From Brienomyrus brachyistius (taxonomy: Eukaryota; Chordata; Actinopteri; Osteoglossiformes; Mormyridae), in contig NC_064539.1 of the NCBI RefSeq assembly GCF_023856365.1, positions 27,741,493-27,805,492 on the forward strand: DNA of 64,000 nucleotides, in the 5' to 3' direction. A model generated the notes under the pieces. That model worked only from the letters and a program-made list of their open reading frames with translations, searched no databases and was not told the origin of the DNA. This document shows, piece after piece, positions 34,238-45,632 of this stretch. Numbering within the stretch: position 1 is the stretch's first letter; every line of letters starts with the position of its first letter. The translations under genes and the position numbers were made by a program.

Positions 34238-36427
34238 GTGCGTGTGGAGAGGCCTGGAGTTTTCAGGGAGCCTGGGAACATTTCTACTGTTTTAATTCTT
34301 CCTATAATTTTACCCCCTTAAATTGTTAGCATGAAGTTTAGAATGGCAGTAGTATTTGCTCATACTGGCGCTCGTATTACTTGCCTATTTGTATAGTGGT
34401 TATTTTTTGCAGATATACAGTACTGTACAAAAGTCCCCCACCGAAAATGATGTTTAAATTATGTTTATATTGGTCTACAAATATGCTTTTTATGTCTGTA
34501 GTAGTGTGTCAGCTTACCATTTCAAATCTTCTCCTCAAATCACCACAGTATTTGAAGTTACCATCCAGTATACCCAGATAATTAATTTTGATGTAACTGA
34601 GCTGGTTGTGAAATTTACAAATGCATGGAATGGCTCGGTGGTTTGGGGAGATGTTTGGGAACAGGAGCTGTGTTCTTCTAGCCATCCAACTGAAATATCA
34701 GTATCAAACATTGTTACAAATATGCACATTCTCAGGTGAATAGCTTTAAAACATATTTTGGTCATCAAAAAATTTAGCACAGTCAGAGTTGGGTAATTCA
34801 GGTCCAGAGAGTAAAAGTCCAGACCGGGATTTTGTTTCAACCAACCAGTTGAGTCCTCTGTGACTGTGACTCTTTATGCTCAACTGGTTGGTTGAAACAA
34901 AATCTTGGTCTGGACTTTTACTCCCTGGACCTGAATTACCCAACTCTGTGTACAGTACTGCAGTTTGTACAGTAAATAAAGCTTTTGGACACTTAGCAGT
35001 AGTTGTGCTTTTCTGCTTTGTGTCTGTAGCTGCTACTAGCTGGTGAATTGCCCATGCTGGTGACTGGCCAGCTTCAGCAGTCCCGATGTGATGGACGACT
35101 GTGGGACCGAACACTCGTTCTTCTCCCAGTGACTGTTCACACTGTGAAGTCCAGATACTGTCCATGCTTGAGTGGCATTAAGATGTACAGTACCAGTCCA
35201 AAGTTTGGACACGCCAAGCCAGCTACAGGGTGGAGTGATAGTGTGACATCACATGACCTGACCGCCTGACTGATGCAAATGGTTTAGGTGCATCATGACC
35301 GGAGAGTGAAGAAGTGGCCCATGAGTGCTCAGTATTTATGTGGGACCTCCTTCAGGACAGTTTGCAAAGCCTCCCAGGGGATCTTTGGATAATTTGGGGT
35401 TACATATACAGTATGGGGGCGGCATGGCAGTGCAGTGGTTAGCACTGTTACCTCACACCTCTGGGACCCAGGTTCGAGTCTCCGCCTGGGTCGCGTGTGT
35501 GGAGTTTGCATGTTCTCCCCTTGTCGTCATGGGGTTTCCTCCGGGTACTCCGGTTTCCCCCCACAATCCAAAAACATGCTGAGGCTAATTGGAGTTGCTA
35601 AATTGCCCGTAGGTGTGCATATGTGAGTGAATGGTGTGTGAGTGTGCCCTGCGATGGGCTGGCCCCCCATCCTGGGTTGTTCCCTGCCTCGTGCCCATTG
35701 CTTTCGGGATAGGCTCCGGACCCCCCACGACCCAGTAGGATAAGCGGTTTGGAAAATGGATGGATGGATGGATATACTATGTTATTTTATAGTTTTTATG
35801 TCTTCAAAAATAATTCTAAAATGTCGAGAAGTGGGTAGGTGTGTCCAGACTTTTGACTGGTACTCTGGATCTGCTTCTGTGGCACCTTATTGGGAGATTT
35901 TGTGCTGCAAAGTTGCTGCCGCTTCTTGGCTGCCTGTGCCTGACCTGTGAAGCTCAGGAGATGCATCAAGCACCAGCTGATGCTGCCAACGTGACTAACA
36001 ATAACTCTTCCACTCATGTCCAAGTCCTTGCATATGTCTTAGAGTATGTCATAGTGTCTTTCTGCTAATTCAAGTGTCCCTCAGGTGGACCGGCAAAACA
36101 GCTTTCAGTCTGCCCGGTACAATGACAGTATTAATAGACTACATTTTTTGACAGATTCTTATGATTTGGATTACATTTGTTAAGCTGTCCTGGTGAAAGA
36201 TGTAAGGTCCGGAAGTGAACTCGGTGTCTTTGTGCGCAGTGTCTGAAGACGATGTGACCCGGGAGGCCCAGGAGCTGGAGATGCAGAGGGAGAAGTATGT
36301 GCAGGACCTCCACCTGGCCTTGGTTGGAGGTGACCAGATAGGGGACTACAGCTTCCACCTGTCCCCCAGCCATGCTCAGGGTGGGGCTGTCCACCTGTCC
36401 TACGAGAAAGTGCTGAAAGACTTCTCA
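34099..36427 (+). CDS. xrcc4: XRCC4, N-terminal part (first two coding exons; rest not found)
   Basis: The coding exons 34099-34237 and 36240-36427 join in frame (139+188 = 327 nt) to 109 residues. The product begins MSTSVRKISIASEPDQPFFL, includes VVVLCDGTFAWSGE and ends LSYEKVLKDFS. XRCC4 is the DNA ligase IV scaffold in non-homologous end joining, and this stretch is its beta-barrel head domain. Both splice boundaries coincide with the human coding boundaries as I recall them (after residue 46 and after KDVS). A lysine at residue 65 matches human K65, and residue 103 aligns with human K99; both lie at the XLF interface. The helical tail, ligase IV binding segment and C-terminus are encoded by exons not recognised up to 64000. 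The gene is divergent from TMEM167A. Confidence 0.9.
34784..34948. mobile_element. Near-perfect hairpin MITE in XRCC4 intron 2
   Basis: CAGAGTTGGGTAATTCAGG at the left is mirrored by CCTGAATTACCCAACTCTG at the right. The arms (about 70 bp each) pair almost completely through CAACCAACCAGTTGAG / CTCAACTGGTTGGTTG around a short central loop. The total is 165 bp. It is a non-autonomous DNA element with no coding content. Confidence 0.82.
35188..35867 (+). mobile_element. Tc1-like element relic, internally deleted and interrupted by a SINE
   Basis: The left end CAGTACCAGTCCAAAGTTTGG and the right end (other strand, CAGAGTACCAGTCAAAAGTC) match the ends of a fish Tc1 family. A short C-terminal transposase remnant (CSVFMWDLLQDSLQSL) occurs near 35327-35375. 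The 3' untranslated part (TATAGTTTTTATGTCTTC) lies at 35788-35805. The SINE at 35415-35773 splits it. Confidence 0.7.
35415..35773 (+). mobile_element. Full-length tRNA-derived SINE nested in Tc1 relic
   Basis: The head GGGGGCGGCATGGCAGTGC is followed by a B-box GGTTCGAGTCT (35471-35481), the body with GTTTGCATGTTCTCC and GGATAGGCTCCGGACC, and an (ATGG)n tail. It is the plus-strand counterpart of 15846-16202 and very similar to it. It is in sense orientation within the XRCC4 pre-mRNA. Confidence 0.85.
36240..36427 (+). CDS. xrcc4: XRCC4 exon 3
   Basis: The acceptor is GTGCGCAG (to 36239) and the donor GTAAGT starts at 36428. The exon completes Val47 and encodes residues 48-109, including EMQREKYVQDLHLAL and YSFHLS, ending on a codon boundary. 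Relative to human XRCC4 it carries about four extra residues in the loop around the PSHAQGG segment. Confidence 0.9.
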
Positions 36428-38352
36428 GTAAGTAACCTCTGTGTGCTTGTGCTTGATGTGTGGATTGGCGGGGTGGGGGTGCGTTGGGGGGGGGGGGCAA
36501 GCGTTGACTGATGGATTGCAGAATAGCCCCGCAGTGCCCTTGTTACCATTAATGGAAATATTGTGCCCTTGAATAGACAAAGGCTGGGAAGCTATTCATG
36601 AAAGTCAATGCAAAGAGTGTTGCAACAATCATGGGAGAAAACCACATTGCCAAAGTCATTATTACATCAATTACCAAGGAATATTCACATCACCCATAAT
36701 TAAATTTTTGAGGATTTATTTTTTTAGTGGATATATTCAGAATCGCCTGATTTCATGTGCATTAAATAAGCAATTTCAAGTTAGTACTTGCTAGGGTTAA
36801 AAATGCCAAGTAGTGTTTTATACAGCAGTTCTCCTGCTACCCCGATTTTAATTGGCTCAGGAGGCTGATTGGCGATACTGATCCCCAAGGCTGCAAACAT
36901 CCTCGCTTCTTCAGTCTCTTGGCCATATTTCATTGATAATTTGGCTGCCAGCTCATTCTGAAGGGTCTTTAAAGGTTACTGTAGCTGTATTTGACTCATG
37001 GACGTTGTATGACACTTTTACGTTGCCTTTTATCTGTATGCGTCCCTGTGGATGACTGCCTGTTTTCAGAATGGCTTCATCCCAAATCTGGTTATTTCAT
37101 TTAGACTGTACTGTGGTATGGCGTTCTTAGGTCACTTGTGCATTTGTGTTTTTTTTTTCCTCCTTTAGTTAAATTTATAATCCTGATTTTTTTTTTTTTT
37201 AAATTTAATCCAAGGCACCACTAAGGCATGAGTGTTGCCTAATGACACACCTGGACGCTGCTTTTCATTTTACCCTAATTAATACGATGGTGATTAAAAG
37301 CTCAGTTTACTACTTTACTGCAACAGACATCGTGTTATTTGTTGTAATAGTGCACTCCAGGGGATTGGTATGTTTTAGCCTTACTTTAACTCTCTCCAGT
37401 TGACGCATGCTGTCCTTAATGTGCGCAGTATAATTTGAGAAGCTCTAAGCTCTTCTCATTCTAAAGGTCTGAATTGTCTCTCAGCACAGGCTGCTGTGAG
37501 CTGCCTGGCAGCCCCGGTGCCTGGGTGCCCTGGTCGGCAGGGCCTGCAGAGCGCACGGCCAGCTCTTTCTGCTGCCTTTCAGCATCTGCCTAATCTGGCT
37601 CACATTTATAGGGCCCAGTATGGTCGCCTGGCGAATACCTTTCCTAAGACCTTGGGAAACCTTTGGCTTTTTTGCGCAGCATAATGACTTGGAATATTTA
37701 TGAATTTCCAGTGTGTGCTGTGCACTAAAAAGGTTTTTTTTTGTCATGCTGCTAAGAAAGAGAACAGATGAATGAAATAATGCATTAAATTGCACCAAAT
37801 TACTTCAGAGTGAATGTCCTCTATTGAAATAAACCCAGATACACAATATGTGTATGTATGTCTTTATGTATTAAATAAGGTATAACTGTATCGAACTGTT
37901 CATTATCCATCAGCATGTCATAGGTATTTGATGAACACCCCCAGTCCCAACCCCCCCATGAAGGACAGAATGTTAGGCACACCATCAAGGCCGTGATGCT
38001 TTGGTTCATAAGAGATAAGTGCAGATGATCATGGATTATAGAGATATGAAGTAGGTGATGATGTGCGTTAGGCTCCAGCCTCACCTGTCAGACACTGCCC
38101 CAGTGTTAGCGCCGGTGGGATGTGTGATTGAATCCTTTACCTGGCCGCCGCATGTGCAGCTTGATAAGCAGCGTCTTGGCGTATTAGGAACTGAAATTCC
38201 TTGAATGAGCCTTTTTTCCTGTTCTGCATTGATCGTAATGGGAATATGCACCTGTGCCTCACCTTTAATGGTGCCCATTATGAAGCTTAGATGGAGCTCA
38301 TATTGCTCCCCTAATTGAAATGTAGTATTTTTAGTGGCACACAGCTGAGATT

Positions 38353-38391
<39 letters not shown>

Positions 38392-38425
38392 CTGTGTGTG
38401 TATATATATAACTATATATAGGCAT
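38353..38425. repeat. (TA)n(TG)n compound microsatellite
   Basis: ATATATAT is followed by TGTGTGTG and a second TATATA block. Confidence 0.85.
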
Positions 38426-38464
38426 ACATGTGTTTTGAATGTAATTCAGCTAACATCACTTATT

Positions 38465-38650
38465 TTAGCTTGTGTATCACTGTTGCCTCATGACTGTAGG
38501 GTTGAAGGATTTGAATCCCCCCCCCTCCCCCCCCGCTGTGTGTGTGTGTGGAGTTCACACCGGTTGCTGGGCTTTCTCCAGGTGCTCCAGTTTCCCCTTC
38601 CAGTCCAGAGACATGCCATTGTATTTTATTCCTTGTGCTGCCGGAGATCA
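38465..38650 (+). repeat. Degenerate SINE
   Basis: CACTGTTGCCTCATGACTG, GATTTGAATCC and TCTCCAGGTGCTCCAGTTTCC match head, B-box and body of the GGCGGC SINE family. A C-rich stretch lies at about 38518-38534. Confidence 0.55.
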
Positions 38651-38667
38651 CTGTACCTGTATAGGGT

Positions 38668-38773
38668 GGGTGGATGGAGGGTGACTGGGTGGATGGAGGG
38701 TGACTGGGTGGATGGAGGGTGACTGGGTGGATGGAGGGTGACTGGGTGGATGGAGGGTGACTGGGTGGATGGC
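38668..38773. repeat. 19-bp minisatellite, about 5.5 copies
   Basis: The unit GGGTGGATGGAGGGTGACT repeats without change at 38668, 38687, 38706, 38725 and 38744. It probably expanded from the (GGAT)n tail of the adjacent SINE. Confidence 0.88.
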
Positions 38774-39587
38774 GCTAATTTGAATTAACATAAGGATGTA
38801 CCTCCACCCTTGCCACTTTCATACCTTTAAATAAATAAGTGTATTCTGTGATCGCATCTTGATTGAGTTTACATCCAAGTTTACATTGCTGGTTCCACTC
38901 AGAATGTAGTGTGTTTGGATTGCCTTTGTTTGGAATAAAAGAAATTAATGGTCTTAAACCTTGGAGTCCTGTAAAACCTCGCTCAACTCACACTAAAGTA
39001 ATGCAGTCATCTTTCAAGTGGGGCTGCAAAGAAGTTGCACGCAGTATTCTTACTGGGTTTATTGTGGGTCATTAAGCTAGCAAGCAAACGAGGTAACTCA
39101 TTGTGCTTATGACAGGCCTTTTCCTGAATTGTACACTATTTATATAGCTGCCCAGTAAACGCATATTATCCTTAATTTGCTGGTGTGGAGATGACAATGA
39201 GAGCTACCCCTAACTCACCATTGTGCCTATGGAGGGAGGAACAGCCAAAAAATAAAAAATACGGGCCACCCAGAAAGCCCCCCATGGCCGTCTCCCTGCA
39301 GGCTGTCTTCACAGCACCTAAGTAAACAAGAGGCTGGCCCCCGGCCCCCAGCCCCCAGCTGCCTCTCACCTCTCACTCTCACCTCCCATAAGCTGCCCGT
39401 CTGACCCTGTGCAGCCCTTTCCCCCTGTTTACACTCTGCTAAAAAAAAAAAAGACTGATCATGATCTGCGGCTTCCGGGTACAACGGTCAAGCAGCCATC
39501 TCTAATCACAGAAGGAGAGGTGTCGGCTTCCCTTCCGCGGGTCCCGCCCGGGCGGCTGGGTCACCCTGCAAAGTACAACATCCTGGG

Positions 39588-39806
39588 GGTTGGGGTGATG
39601 TGTGGGTTAGAATGCTGTGCTCATGATCGGAAGGCTGCCAGTTCAAATCCCAGGTTCAGCAGCTTGATTTCATGGTTGGGCCCTTCAGCAAGGCCCTTAA
39701 TCCTAGTCGCTTAACCCCAATTGCTCCAGAGGCTGGCTGACCCAGCTTTCCTAATTATACGTCACTTTGGATAAAGGTGTCTGTTAATTAAATAAATAGT
39801 GATGTT
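39588..39806 (+). mobile_element. tRNA-derived SINE of a second family
   Basis: TGTGGGTTAGAATGCTGTG (A-box region) and CAGTTCAAATCCC (B-box) form the head. The tail CACTTTGGATAAAGGTGTCT with AAATAAAT is the conserved 3' end of many fish SINEs that use an L2-type partner. Confidence 0.72.
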
Positions 39807-39894
39807 GACATCCTGGTCCTCAACGCCCAGCTTCTGGCAGAAAAGGGTCACACGATGGGGCAGCCCGCTGACCTCCAGCAAGACGTTTCACTGC

Positions 39895-40690
39895 CATGGT
39901 TTCCATCCATTTTCCAGCTGCTTATCCAGCACATCATCATAAAAGATCTGGATCTCATTCATCTCAGTCCATACACACACACTATGGGCAAATTCGAGAC
40001 ACCAGCGTGACTCACTGCGAGTCTGCAGGAGGTAGGGGCTCAGCCTTGATAGGAGGCCAGTCAACCGCAGGGCACATGACATGCATGAAGGCTCGCACGC
40101 GGTCACACACTATGGGCAATTTAGAAGCACTATTTACAAAGTTGCATGTCTTTTGGACTGCAGGATACCCTAAGGGTATCGGCCAATGTTTGTTAAAAAT
40201 CAAGACATCGGCATTAGTCTGATGTGTAATATTTGCCCGATACCGTCAGCTGATATTTAGACTTTTTCAGTATAGTTGCCGACACCAGAGTTGTTAAAAC
40301 AGCTATGAAAATAATGGAGATGATTGCATTGGATAATCAGCCATTTTCTCTAGTGGTAGACGAGGGATTTCCTCGGCTCATTCACCACTTAAGAGGTCTC
40401 GGCCGGTGAGATGGTGTTTATAATTCATCGTTAAATTAGGCCAACAGATCGATCTTTTGTTTACCACAGAATTAAAAACAATGTAATTTTTGCTAGTCTG
40501 TGCCAGCAAGGTCAGTAAGTTCCAACCCCACTCCCTCCCACCTTGGCTTGGCAAGTGGCCCCAAATTTAGCGGGTTATCGGTATCGGCAATATTAGACAA
40601 AAATATAGTGGTTATCCATATCAGTACTCAGACTGCAAATCTGGAAGTGTGAGACATCAATACTATCTAATGAGCCACCAGGCCATGTCA
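39895..40690 (-). repeat. Degenerate SINE split by a hAT-like insertion
   Basis: The tail side TCCATCCATTTTCCAGCTGC (39902) through GCATGTCTTTTGGACTGC (40144) is the reversed SINE body. The head side resumes at about 40631 (GACTGCAAATCTGGAAGTGT, ATGAGCCACCAGGCCATG). Between them lies the hAT-like fragment. Confidence 0.55.
40165..40630 (+). pseudogene. hAT-like (ZBED-type) transposon remnant
   Basis: The frame around 40308-40397 reads MEMIALDNQPFSLVVDEGF, closely resembling the conserved segment before the catalytic core of hAT/ZBED transposases. The ends carry GGTATCGGCCAATG and GGTTATCGGTATCGGCAAT, motifs typical of fish hAT termini. Only a fragment remains, with stops on both sides. Confidence 0.65.
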
Positions 40691-41391
40691 TAGAGACTTA
40701 ACTGTAAAAGAGAAGTGATTTAAGAATAGTGTTTGGGGTCAACTGTTGTAGAAAATAATACAAGGAGACAAAACTCGGGAATATAAATGAGTGGCAGACG
40801 CTCCTTTTGACCCCAAGGAGACATGGAACACCTGGAATTGGTAAAGCCATTTAACGCAGCACTATGACGCCAATGGTGGCCAAGGCGAGACCACCCTGCT
40901 TCTGGATGGGGGTTGAAATGGAGACCACTGGCTCCTGGTGACCTGGGGATAAATCAGGCATTGTTGGAGAGCAGCATTAATGCTCACGCTGTATGGCTGG
41001 CCAGGGAGGCAGGCTCTGCCGGCTTGGGTTTAACCTCACTCGAGTATCTCCTCTCCATTCCTGCCACCTAAAATGAAGACCAGACCCGGGCCTTTTCTGT
41101 TATGAATGAAAGCCTGTAGAAAATGACGATCAGTCACGGCTCCGAAGCTCATATCCTTTGAAAAATAATTCATTCCATTTCATTTGACGTATTCATTAGT
41201 GATTAACTGCCAAGGATATGCTTTGAGCTGCAACTTTTGTCTTTTTTTTTCTCAAATGCAAGCATTTGTTGACGAATAATTAATCCGATGAAAGAAAAAC
41301 AAAATCAGCGTGTGAGTGGCCATGCAGTTATGCTGGGCAATTTTTGGTGACTGAAATTGAGGAACAGTCACATTAAATTCACCACCATTAA

Positions 41392-41926
41392 GTGCAATGC
41401 TAATCATCGTAGTAAATGTGGCGTGTTTTAAGCGCGACTGATCATAGCTGAATGGCACACTAATTAAGGAGTTCTCTTGAAGCATTATTAACTCGCTACC
41501 AAAAATTTTTAAGTAAAAACTCGTGTGAAATATGAATAATGTATGCAAGCTTTTAGGTGTACTGATAAAGGATACGCTGTAAACATTATATCCAAATGCT
41601 GACATTTATTCATTTGACGAACACTTTTTCCTAGAGCAACATAAAGGTCAATGCAACGATAAGCGCAATGAACAACAAAGAGTATTAACAGAAGGTTTTG
41701 CAACGTGTCTGTCCATATTCCAGAATACACAGGCCCAGCTTTTGCAATCTCATTGAAATTATTTAAATACAGCGTGAAGCAAATGTCCTTTAAATGGTGT
41801 ACAAAGATGTGGGATCTTGAAGTGGTTTCCTTGTACAATCACTGGGGGAAAAAGGCCACAAAACAGTTTACTTTGCAGCCATGATGTTCTTTAATTCACA
41901 TCAGCAAAGCATCCAAGTCTTCTGTG
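41392..41926 (-). repeat. Unassigned ~560-bp unit, inverted copy
   Basis: Three blocks match the region 44948-45632 in reverse orientation: 41392-41552, 41626-41739 and 41833-41926. Shared words include CCACAAAACAGTTTACTTT, GCACTTA-type edges and TTATTAACTCGCTACC. No termini, transposase or tRNA head were recognised. Confidence 0.75.
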
Positions 41927-44900
41927 TAGTTAACGAATCTGATCCCATGCAGACAACCAGGTCATTCAGCGCAGTCGCCACAGAGGATGGTAAAACGCTA
42001 CAGAACATTTTCAAGTTTTCTTTCCCCTGCTGGATTCCTGGGGCTTTTTCACACTTCACACTTTTTTTTTCTACTTAAAAGGCAGGGCGGTGGGGGGTGT
42101 TCAATGTGCTGCTTGACATTTCGTCGTTGCGGGTGCAAATCTGCACTCTTTATAGCCACCTTATTCCTCTTACATAATACTCTTACTTTGCATGTGCCAA
42201 GAGCATTTACGTCCTGCATTTTTTAGACATTAATTCATTTCTGTACGAAAGTCTTAGGTGACCATCAGGAACTATGTTTAAAGCTATTTATCTGGGCAGT
42301 GAGTGCATATTCGCTGTAACTGATATCTTGTTGGAATGCAAAGACACAGCTTTGGGTCCCAAAACTCTCCTGAAACATGTTGAATGCAAATACTGCTGTG
42401 TCTGTGGGAGAGGTTTCCAAGTGGCTTCAGACTTTGATATTCTGTGGCAGCTTCCACTTAAAAAGCTGCAGCTGAAGACTGGGCTAAGAAAATCAGCACA
42501 ATGATGAACTATGTTATGTTCTCATAGCAACAATTGCTGAATGCTTAATACATAAATAAATAATATTAATTCACAGGTGTTTCTGCAGTATGACGTTGGA
42601 TTTTCTGCTCTGACATCCTTTTTTTTTTTTTTTTTTTTCCTTTACCCGAATTAATTTTTTTTTTGTGTTTTTCAAGAAGTTGCATCTTCTCCACAAGGAC
42701 CAAATGTGGTTGTCTGATATTTCACTGGAAGCTTGACTGTGAGGTGCGATCTCTCTGTTCTTGGGGCATGCGGTGCCCCACATATTATAATCACCCTGCA
42801 GACGGCAGCATCTCAGCCACACAAACTCTTCGTTCGGTCTGGCCCCACGCCACAAATAGTGATTCTACTTCAGGTTTTTTTCTCTCCCAACATTTTAATA
42901 TTTTCTACACCAGTCGTATTCCTCAAACCTGCTGTAAATATCGGGCAAATTGAGTACAGAGTGGCTCAGTAGGTAGCATTGTAGCTTTACACCTCCAAGG
43001 TTGGGGCTTGACACTCACGCCTGGCTCGGTGTGTGGAATTTCCGGGGGTGACCGCCAGGTACTCTGGTTTCCTCCCACTCCAAGAAAATGTGCTTCATCA
43101 AACTGGTGTCTCTGACTTGCCTGCAGCATATGAATGCGTGTGTGGGGCGTGTGGGTGCGCACGCTTGCCCTGTGATGGATTGGCCTCCCATGCAGGGTTT
43201 TCCCTGGGCTTGTGCTCTGTGCCACCAGGGATGGTCTCCATGCCCCCCACCCAGATTACCCTGTACTGTACAGAAAAATGAGTCGGACGACGACCTCAGT
43301 TTACAGCTTGGTATTTATAGCTGCATGGTTAAAGCACAAAACTTTTGTGTGACCAGCCAGTTGGGAGGTATAGGATGTTATTAGAGAATAGCCTACATGT
43401 AAATATTTTGATGTTTAGATATAAACAGTCGGTGCGGGACTGGGACCTTCTTTATGAGTTCTTCTCTTCGTGTCCAACATGTCCATCCAGCAAAGAGGAC
43501 AATGAAGTACCTCAAAGTCTCTGAAATGCCTGTGACTCACTCTGGCTTATTAGCAGTAATAGACAATATAATTGGTATCTGTGAACTTTAGTCGCCATGA
43601 AAGCGGTATGAAGATATGGCTTTAAAGGCACTAGGGGCTTGTGGAGTAGGTTTTATTCCTAACTGTATATGCATATGGTCAGCATAAAACTAACGTAGTT
43701 GTAGCTTCTCATGCCTGTACATGTTTGTACTCACTTTCTCGAAGTGTCCCGTGACACAGACAGAGCTTCAAAAAAAAAAAAAAACGACTCGATGGAAACC
43801 TATTGGCAGAGGTAGTCTGCTGCATCCGTGCATGCATGCCTGCGTGTGTTGTGCTGAAAACTGAAAGGGCTGTATTTATTTTGATCTTAAGGAATGTGCA
43901 CTACACAAGGGCTTATTCTCTTAGGATATTTTTTCCCCCCAATGGAACATTTCCTTTTCCAAGTCTCCATACTCTCCACTCTTACGTAGGTCTAAACAAG
44001 CTTCACTGTTCTCCTCTGTGGTTGTTGGCTGCTGTCTCTTTCAGGAACTGCTACAGACTCATAAGCATCTTGATCTTGAGCTCCATTTTTGGGGTTTGAC
44101 AAAGATTCAGGCGGGGCCAAGTACACGTTTGCATATACAGACCTGCATTGATAGACTGACTTATAGATAACAGTGAATAGAATTTAAACTTTGTATCAAT
44201 CTGTCTTAAAGGTTGTAAGCGGAACAGTTCTACGCCTTGCGATGTTGTCTTTCAGTTACTAGGGAGTTGTAGCTTTAAAGTGTCACAGTAGTCTTGAGGT
44301 CAACAGAAAAAGGAGGGAAGTCGTTTCCTGTGTAAATAAACAGCCCTTGCCGTAGCAGTTGTTTCAGGAGGCTAATGCAAACAGACCCCGACGACAGCTT
44401 CAGCCTGACTCTTGGCCCACCTGTTCAAAGTCAACGTCACATGGCTTCTAGGAACCAATCAGGATGGAGTGCTCTCCTAGCCACATCTGCTGGCGCTCAG
44501 TTAGTGTCATGCTGAGCGAGTGAGATCGTGTGTGCCACCCTTTCTCCCCCCGAGTCTCTGCCATGCCCTCGTCCTAATGAGCAAGTGACGGAGGCCGACT
44601 GTCTGGCCTCCTGATGCTCACTGATGCTTGTCAGGCTTTATTGCATGTTTTGCTTACCCAGCTGCCCACTGCATTTACGGACTCCCTCACTCTGCAAACT
44701 CTACATCATCCTCATTCCCCAGTCCAGACTTCTTTGCAAACCCCACCTCAAAAAAGGAAACATTCATGGAATTTAGTTTTACTTAAATAAGAAGTAACTT
44801 CATGTCACTGCCACCAATATCTTTCCTTGACTTTTCTCTGATGTTTTCGCATGAAAATCATCTATTTCTTCTTAGACTATTTAAAGGACAAAAGCTTCAT

Positions 44901-44947
44901 GTCATTAAAATTTTTATAATAAATATTATAATAAGAATGCAGAATAA
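41927..44947. other. XRCC4 intron 3, between the repeated units
   Basis: Contains a poly-T run (42619-42638), a degenerate SINE (42960-43275) and otherwise nothing recognised. Confidence 0.5.
42960..43275 (+). repeat. Degenerate SINE
   Basis: GAGTGGCTCAGTAGGTAGCA, GTACTCTGGTTTCCTCCCAC and CCCTGTGATGGATTGGC follow the head-to-tail order of the GGCGGC SINE family. Confidence 0.6.
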
Positions 44948-45632
44948 GAGCCTGTGTCAATATTCTACAAACGGACACGTTGCAAAACCTTAACTAATGT
45001 GTCTATTAATGCTCTTTGTTCTTTATTGCTCTTACTAATTGCACTGACCTTTATGTTACTTATATAACATAAATAGTGTCTGTGTCTGTTGCATAAATAA
45101 ATGGTTTCGATATAATATTAAAAATGTAGCCTTTATCACTAGCCATAAATGCTTGCATACATTTTTCGTATTCAACATCAGTTTTTACTTAAATATTTTT
45201 AGTAGCGAGTTAATAATGCTTCAAGAGAACTCCTTAATTAGGGGGCGGCCAAGTGGCTTTTCAGCCATGATCAGTCATGCTTAAAACACGCCACATTTAG
45301 CACGATGATTAGCATCGCACTCCAACATTTCATCATCAGCCACTCTGGACGAGTCAGTTGTGCGGATGGGATAAATCCTTAAAATGCACAGAAGACCTGA
45401 ATGCTTTGCTGATGTGCATTAAAGAACAGCATGGCTGTAAAGTAAACTGTTTTGTGGCCTTTTCCCCCCAGTGATTTGTACTTAAATTTAAATTCATAGT
45501 TTGTTCGGAAGATGGGCCTGTGTCCGTATTCTACAGACACATTGCAAAACCTTTACTCATTATGTGCTTCTATTAATGCTCTTTGTTTGTTTGTCATTGT
45601 TTGTATGATTTGCACTGACCTTTACGTTGCAA
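44948..45632 (+). repeat. Unassigned ~560-bp unit, 1.3 tandem copies
   Basis: Block order is b (44948-45065), a (45151-45321), c (45387-45481), b again (45512-45632). The two b blocks share GCCTGTGTC, TTGCAAAACCTT, TATTAATGCTCTTTGTT and TGCACTGACCTTTA and are about 565 bp apart, so the unit is tandem. It is the inverse of 41392-41926. Confidence 0.75.

Larger units (their letters stand above)
34238..36239 (+). other. xrcc4: XRCC4 intron 2
   Basis: A 2,002-bp intron with consensus GT (34238) and AG (36239). It carries a hairpin MITE and a Tc1 relic that has itself been invaded by a SINE. Confidence 0.88.
36428..41391 (+). other. xrcc4: XRCC4 intron 3, first part
   Basis: No further XRCC4 exon was recognised. 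It holds microsatellites (38357-38420), a SINE relic (38465-38650), a 19-bp minisatellite (38668), a V-shaped SINE/hAT nest (39895-40690) and a second SINE family copy (39588). Confidence 0.6.

Noticed and set aside
34099..34329. 76-residue open frame as a stand-alone protein
   Set aside because: The first 46 residues are XRCC4; the rest is intron read-through past the GTGCGT donor.
39409..39714. Open frame with a GRLGHP motif considered as XRCC4 exon 4
   Set aside because: The flanking residues do not fit the expected XRCC4 segment, there is no acceptor at the right place, and it runs into a SINE.
43088..43384. Cys-rich 98-residue frame
   Set aside because: It lies in a degenerate SINE; the cysteines come from TGT/TGC-rich repeat sequence.
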